26,590 bases of DNA from Myxococcales bacterium (GTDB taxonomy: Bacteria; Myxococcota; Polyangia; HGW-17; SLPX01), in assembly GCA_007131745.1 (NCBI GenBank), contig SLPX01000136.1, positions 1-26,590 on the forward strand. The letters are read 5' to 3'. The notes under the pieces are model-generated. The model ran no database searches. It was not told the DNA's origin and was given only the letters and a program-made list of their open reading frames with translations. A program made the position numbers and the translations under genes. The first letter of the stretch is position 1, and each line of letters begins with the position of its first letter. Below, piece after piece: positions 24,288 to 26,590 of this stretch.

Positions 24288-25820
24288 ATGTTATTCGGAA
24301 AGGGTGGAAAATCGTTGGTTCGGCTGGTGCCGGTATTGGTGGCGGTTCTTGTCGCCGGGTGTGACACATCCGGGAGGAAAGATCCTCTAGAGCGATGCTA
24401 CGAGGCGCATTTTACATGTCGTTCCTGCTGTGACCTGCTGTCGGGGATGTTGCGTGTGAAGTGCGAAGAATCTTGCGATTGCACCCTTGAATGTTGCAAG
24501 GAAGAAGCCGGCGTCGCTCACTTGGGAACTTGTCAGACGTGCCGTGCAGCGCATGAGCTTTTTATCTGCGATTTTGACAAGGCCATGGACAAGGACGGTG
24601 ACGGATACAACTGGTACGAGGGAGATTGCGACGATACGAATCCGAACATCGGACCTCATATGCCTGAGATTCCTGGAGACGGAGTCGACAACAATTGCAA
24701 TGGATGGACGGACGAAGACATAGACGGCGACGGTTTTCGAGAAGTTGATGGAGACTGCGATGACTTTGACCCCACGGTTTATCCGGGGGCGCCGGTTGTT
24801 TGCGGCGACGGCAAGGACAATAACTGCAATGGATTCATAGACGAGGAAGAACCCGACATGGATGGAGACGGGTTCGGACCTTGTGAAGGAGATTGCAACG
24901 ACGGGGATCCCCGAATCGGTCCCGGGTCAATTGAAGTTGTGGGAGACGGCGTTGACAATAACTGCAACGGTCTGACCGATGAGCCTCGTGAAGGCTGCGA
25001 CTGCATAGATCCTCTCGAAGGAACCGTTGGATTCGCTGAGGCAATCGAGATATGTAACCCGTTTTTCGTGAGGGAAGTAGAAACATACGGTGAACCCGAA
25101 CAGATTGCTATTTTCCAGAACTTTGGCGCTATTTACCCCAGAACCGCGTACACACACGATGCCACCGATTTATTGGATGACAACTGCAACGCGATCATGC
25201 TGTGTTCCGGGGTTGCTTTGGATACCGAGCCTGACTCCGGCACATCGTTTTTCAATACCGATCCGCATCCGCTCGGAGAATCTCACTCTGCGAACGATAT
25301 GGCTCAGATAATATTTCATCTGCGCATACCCATGAACGTAGAAGCGATTTCATTTGATTTCATGTTTTTGAGTTCGGAGTATCCTCAATGGGTTTGTACT
25401 CAATTCAACGATACATTCCTGGCTATCTTGGAAGATCCTGCGGTAAACGGAGGCGAACCGACAAATATTTCTTTTGACGAACACGGAAAAGAGATCACGG
25501 TAAACAACAACTTCTTTGAGAATCCTAACGAATGGTCCGAGGATTTATCGGGGACGGGCTACGATGTTCCGCATAGTCCGTATTGTTCGGGGTCGAGTTC
25601 ACAAACCTGCACGCTGCCGGATCCGTGTCCGCCGCCAAACAGCACCATCGGCTCCGGGACCGGGTGGTTGCGTACGTATTCGCCGGTTACTCCGGGATCC
25701 CATTCAACTCTCACATTCTCCATTCATGACGAAGGGGACCACATCTTGGATTCCTGCGTGATAATCGACAATTTCCGGTGGATTCCCACGCCTGTGGATG
25801 GACCCGGCACAGTAAAGTAA
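24288..25820 (+). CDS. MopE-repeat lipoprotein with choice-of-anchor-L-like domain
   Basis: This 510-aa predicted lipoprotein has signal SLVRLVPVLVAVLVAGC with lipobox LVAGC (Cys25). ATG 24288 is preferred because AAGGAG lies 10 nt upstream; the frame also opens at ATG 24240. Residues about 34-95 are very Cys-rich (CRSCC, CDCTLECC, CQTC). Three MopE-type repeats follow (about 100-240), each with D-x-DGDG, GDC(D/N)D and GDG(V/K)DNNCNG; this motif family is proposed to bind metals, calcium or copper. The C-terminal part (about 255-500), with SFDFMFLSSEYPQWVCTQFNDTFLA and SFDEHGKEITVNNN, fits a choice-of-anchor L domain. It ends with DSCVIIDNFRW. The protein is surface-exposed with a likely binding role. 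No enzyme motif is seen. Confidence 0.85.
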   Translation: MLFGKGGKSLVRLVPVLVAVLVAGCDTSGRKDPLERCYEAHFTCRSCCDLLSGMLRVKCEESCDCTLECCKEEAGVAHLGTCQTCRAAHELFICDFDKAMDKDGDGYNWYEGDCDDTNPNIGPHMPEIPGDGVDNNCNGWTDEDIDGDGFREVDGDCDDFDPTVYPGAPVVCGDGKDNNCNGFIDEEEPDMDGDGFGPCEGDCNDGDPRIGPGSIEVVGDGVDNNCNGLTDEPREGCDCIDPLEGTVGFAEAIEICNPFFVREVETYGEPEQIAIFQNFGAIYPRTAYTHDATDLLDDNCNAIMLCSGVALDTEPDSGTSFFNTDPHPLGESHSANDMAQIIFHLRIPMNVEAISFDFMFLSSEYPQWVCTQFNDTFLAILEDPAVNGGEPTNISFDEHGKEITVNNNFFENPNEWSEDLSGTGYDVPHSPYCSGSSSQTCTLPDPCPPPNSTIGSGTGWLRTYSPVTPGSHSTLTFSIHDEGDHILDSCVIIDNFRWIPTPVDGPGTVK

Positions 25821-25858
25821 GCTTTCAGCTCTTTCCAACTCGCCTCCCGGATATGCAA

Positions 25859-25867
25859 TGATAAAAT
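25859..25867 (+). promoter_or_regulatory. Extended -10 promoter element before serS
   Basis: TGATAAAAT (25859-25867) matches an extended -10 (TGn plus TAAAAT), with no good -35. Transcription would start near 25874, 30 nt before the serS ATG. No T-box leader is visible in the 83-nt gap. Confidence 0.4.
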
Positions 25868-25903
25868 CAAAACCGCTTCACCGCTGAAAAAAGGAAAAAG
25901 ACG

Positions 25904-26590
25904 ATGCTCGACCGGAGGAAAATCGCCCAGAACCCTGATTTGTACAAGAAGATGCTTTCACGCCGCGGGGAGCACGCTAAGGACGCTTTGACTGTGCTGC
26001 TCCAACTCGAGGAACGGTGGAAAGACCTGAAACAAGAAGGCGACGAATTGAGACACAGGCAGAAGCGGATGGGTCCCGAAATGGGGAGGATGGACAAAAA
26101 GAGCGCTGAGTTCAATGAACTCAGACAAGAATTGGGCAAGGTGTCTGCAAGGGTTAAAGCGATCGAGTCCGAGGTAAGGGATTTGGAAGACAAGAGAAAA
26201 GACATTCTTCTGAGGCTCCCCAATGTCCCGCACACCTCAACGCCTGACGGAGCCGGAGAGGAAGACAACCGTGAAATAGCAAGATGGGGGGAGCCGCGCA
26301 CTTTTGATTTCGAACCCAAGCCTCATTGGGAGATCGGTGAAGCGCTCGGCATTTTGGACTTTGAAACAGCGGTCCGGATGTCGGGTTCGCGTTTCGCTGT
26401 GTTGAGGTCCGCCGGAGCTATGCTCGAGCGTGCGCTCATTCAGTTCATGCTCGACGTTCACACAAGAGAGCACGGCTACACAGAAGTCTGGCCCCCATTT
26501 CTCGTCAAACGTCATGCCATGGAAGGCACGGGACAGCTTCCCAACTTGGAGGAAGATTGTTACAAGACCGAAGGTGATGACCCGTATTAC
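25904..26590 (+). CDS. serS: Seryl-tRNA synthetase, 5' part
   Basis: The first 229 codons of seryl-tRNA synthetase, which charges tRNA-Ser with serine, run to the right edge of the window. The start ATG has AAGGA 8 nt upstream. The N-terminus [22 protein letters not shown] is typical of the family, followed by the two-helix antiparallel coiled-coil arm (about 30-105), rich in Lys, Glu and Arg, which grips the long variable arm of tRNA-Ser. The catalytic domain begins near residue 125 ([38 protein letters not shown], in order) and includes the motif 1 region and [11 protein letters not shown]. The class II motifs 2 and 3 lie beyond the window. The frame is open without a stop for all 687 nt. 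Confidence 0.96.
   Translation, partial: MLDRRKIAQNPDLYKKMLSRRGEHAKDALTVLLQLEERWKDLKQEGDELRHRQKRMGPEMGRMDKKSAEFNELRQELGKVSARVKAIESEVRDLEDKRKDILLRLPNVPHTSTPDGAGEEDNREIARWGEPRTFDFEPKPHWEIGEALGILDFETAVRMSGSRFAVLRSAGAMLERALIQFMLDVHTREHGYTEVWPPFLVKRHAMEGTGQLPNLEEDCYKTEGDDPYY

Noticed and set aside
1..26590. CRISPR array, insertion sequence or prophage genes
   Set aside because: I saw no regularly spaced repeats, transposase, terminal inverted repeats, or phage structural or lysis genes.

Overview
The window looks like chromosomal DNA of moderate G+C from a Myxococcota-type bacterium (former Deltaproteobacteria). This is inferred from protein content: two secreted enzymes end in MYXO-CTERM-like tails (Cys pair, short hydrophobic stretch, Arg cluster), there are myxobacterial-type Cys-rich repeats, MopE-type D-x-DGDG / DNNCNG repeats, an IgGFc-binding-family lipoprotein, a choice-of-anchor-L-like domain, and a divergent second-type elongation factor G. 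No phage, insertion sequence, CRISPR array or integrase was seen.

Layout. 1-467: no recognisable gene. 468-4142 (+): large secreted subtilase with PA and PKD domains and a MYXO-CTERM-like tail. 4475-5149 (+): regulator with an N-terminal MerR/excisionase-type helix-turn-helix and a C-terminal receiver domain. 7908-5219 (-): two-gene operon with an ATGA overlap, a beta-propeller-like lipoprotein followed by a secreted NlpC/P60-like enzyme with a MYXO-CTERM-like tail. 8251-8076 (-): tRNA-Gln(CTG) and tRNA-Glu(CTC) behind one strong promoter. 8471-9220 (+): small lipoprotein of unknown role. 11940-9259 (-): DtxR/FeoA-like regulator lacking the usual metal ligands, coupled to a polytopic membrane protein of unknown function. 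12245-14134 (+): IgGFc-binding-like lipoprotein. 14289-16322 (+): stand-alone EF-G paralogue. 19876-16332 (-): tRNA-Leu(GAG), CPBP intramembrane protease, PHA-granule-type small protein, DUF432-like protein, MscS channel and TatA. 20085-25820 (+): SpoIID/LytB protein, Cys-rich lipoprotein, AIR-synthase-like protein and MopE-repeat lipoprotein. 25904-26590 (+): 5' part of serS, cut by the window edge.

How it fits together. Most of the window serves the cell envelope: five predicted lipoproteins, two MYXO-CTERM-like proteins, one further exported peptidoglycan-type protein, an MscS channel and TatA. The CPBP protease is of the superfamily to which the myxosortases, proposed processors of MYXO-CTERM proteins, belong, so the window may hold both substrates and a candidate processing enzyme. 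The least explained parts are the metal-ligand-poor DtxR-like regulator with its membrane partner and a 10-bp inverted repeat upstream, the HTH-first response regulator, and the EF-G with altered domain IV.
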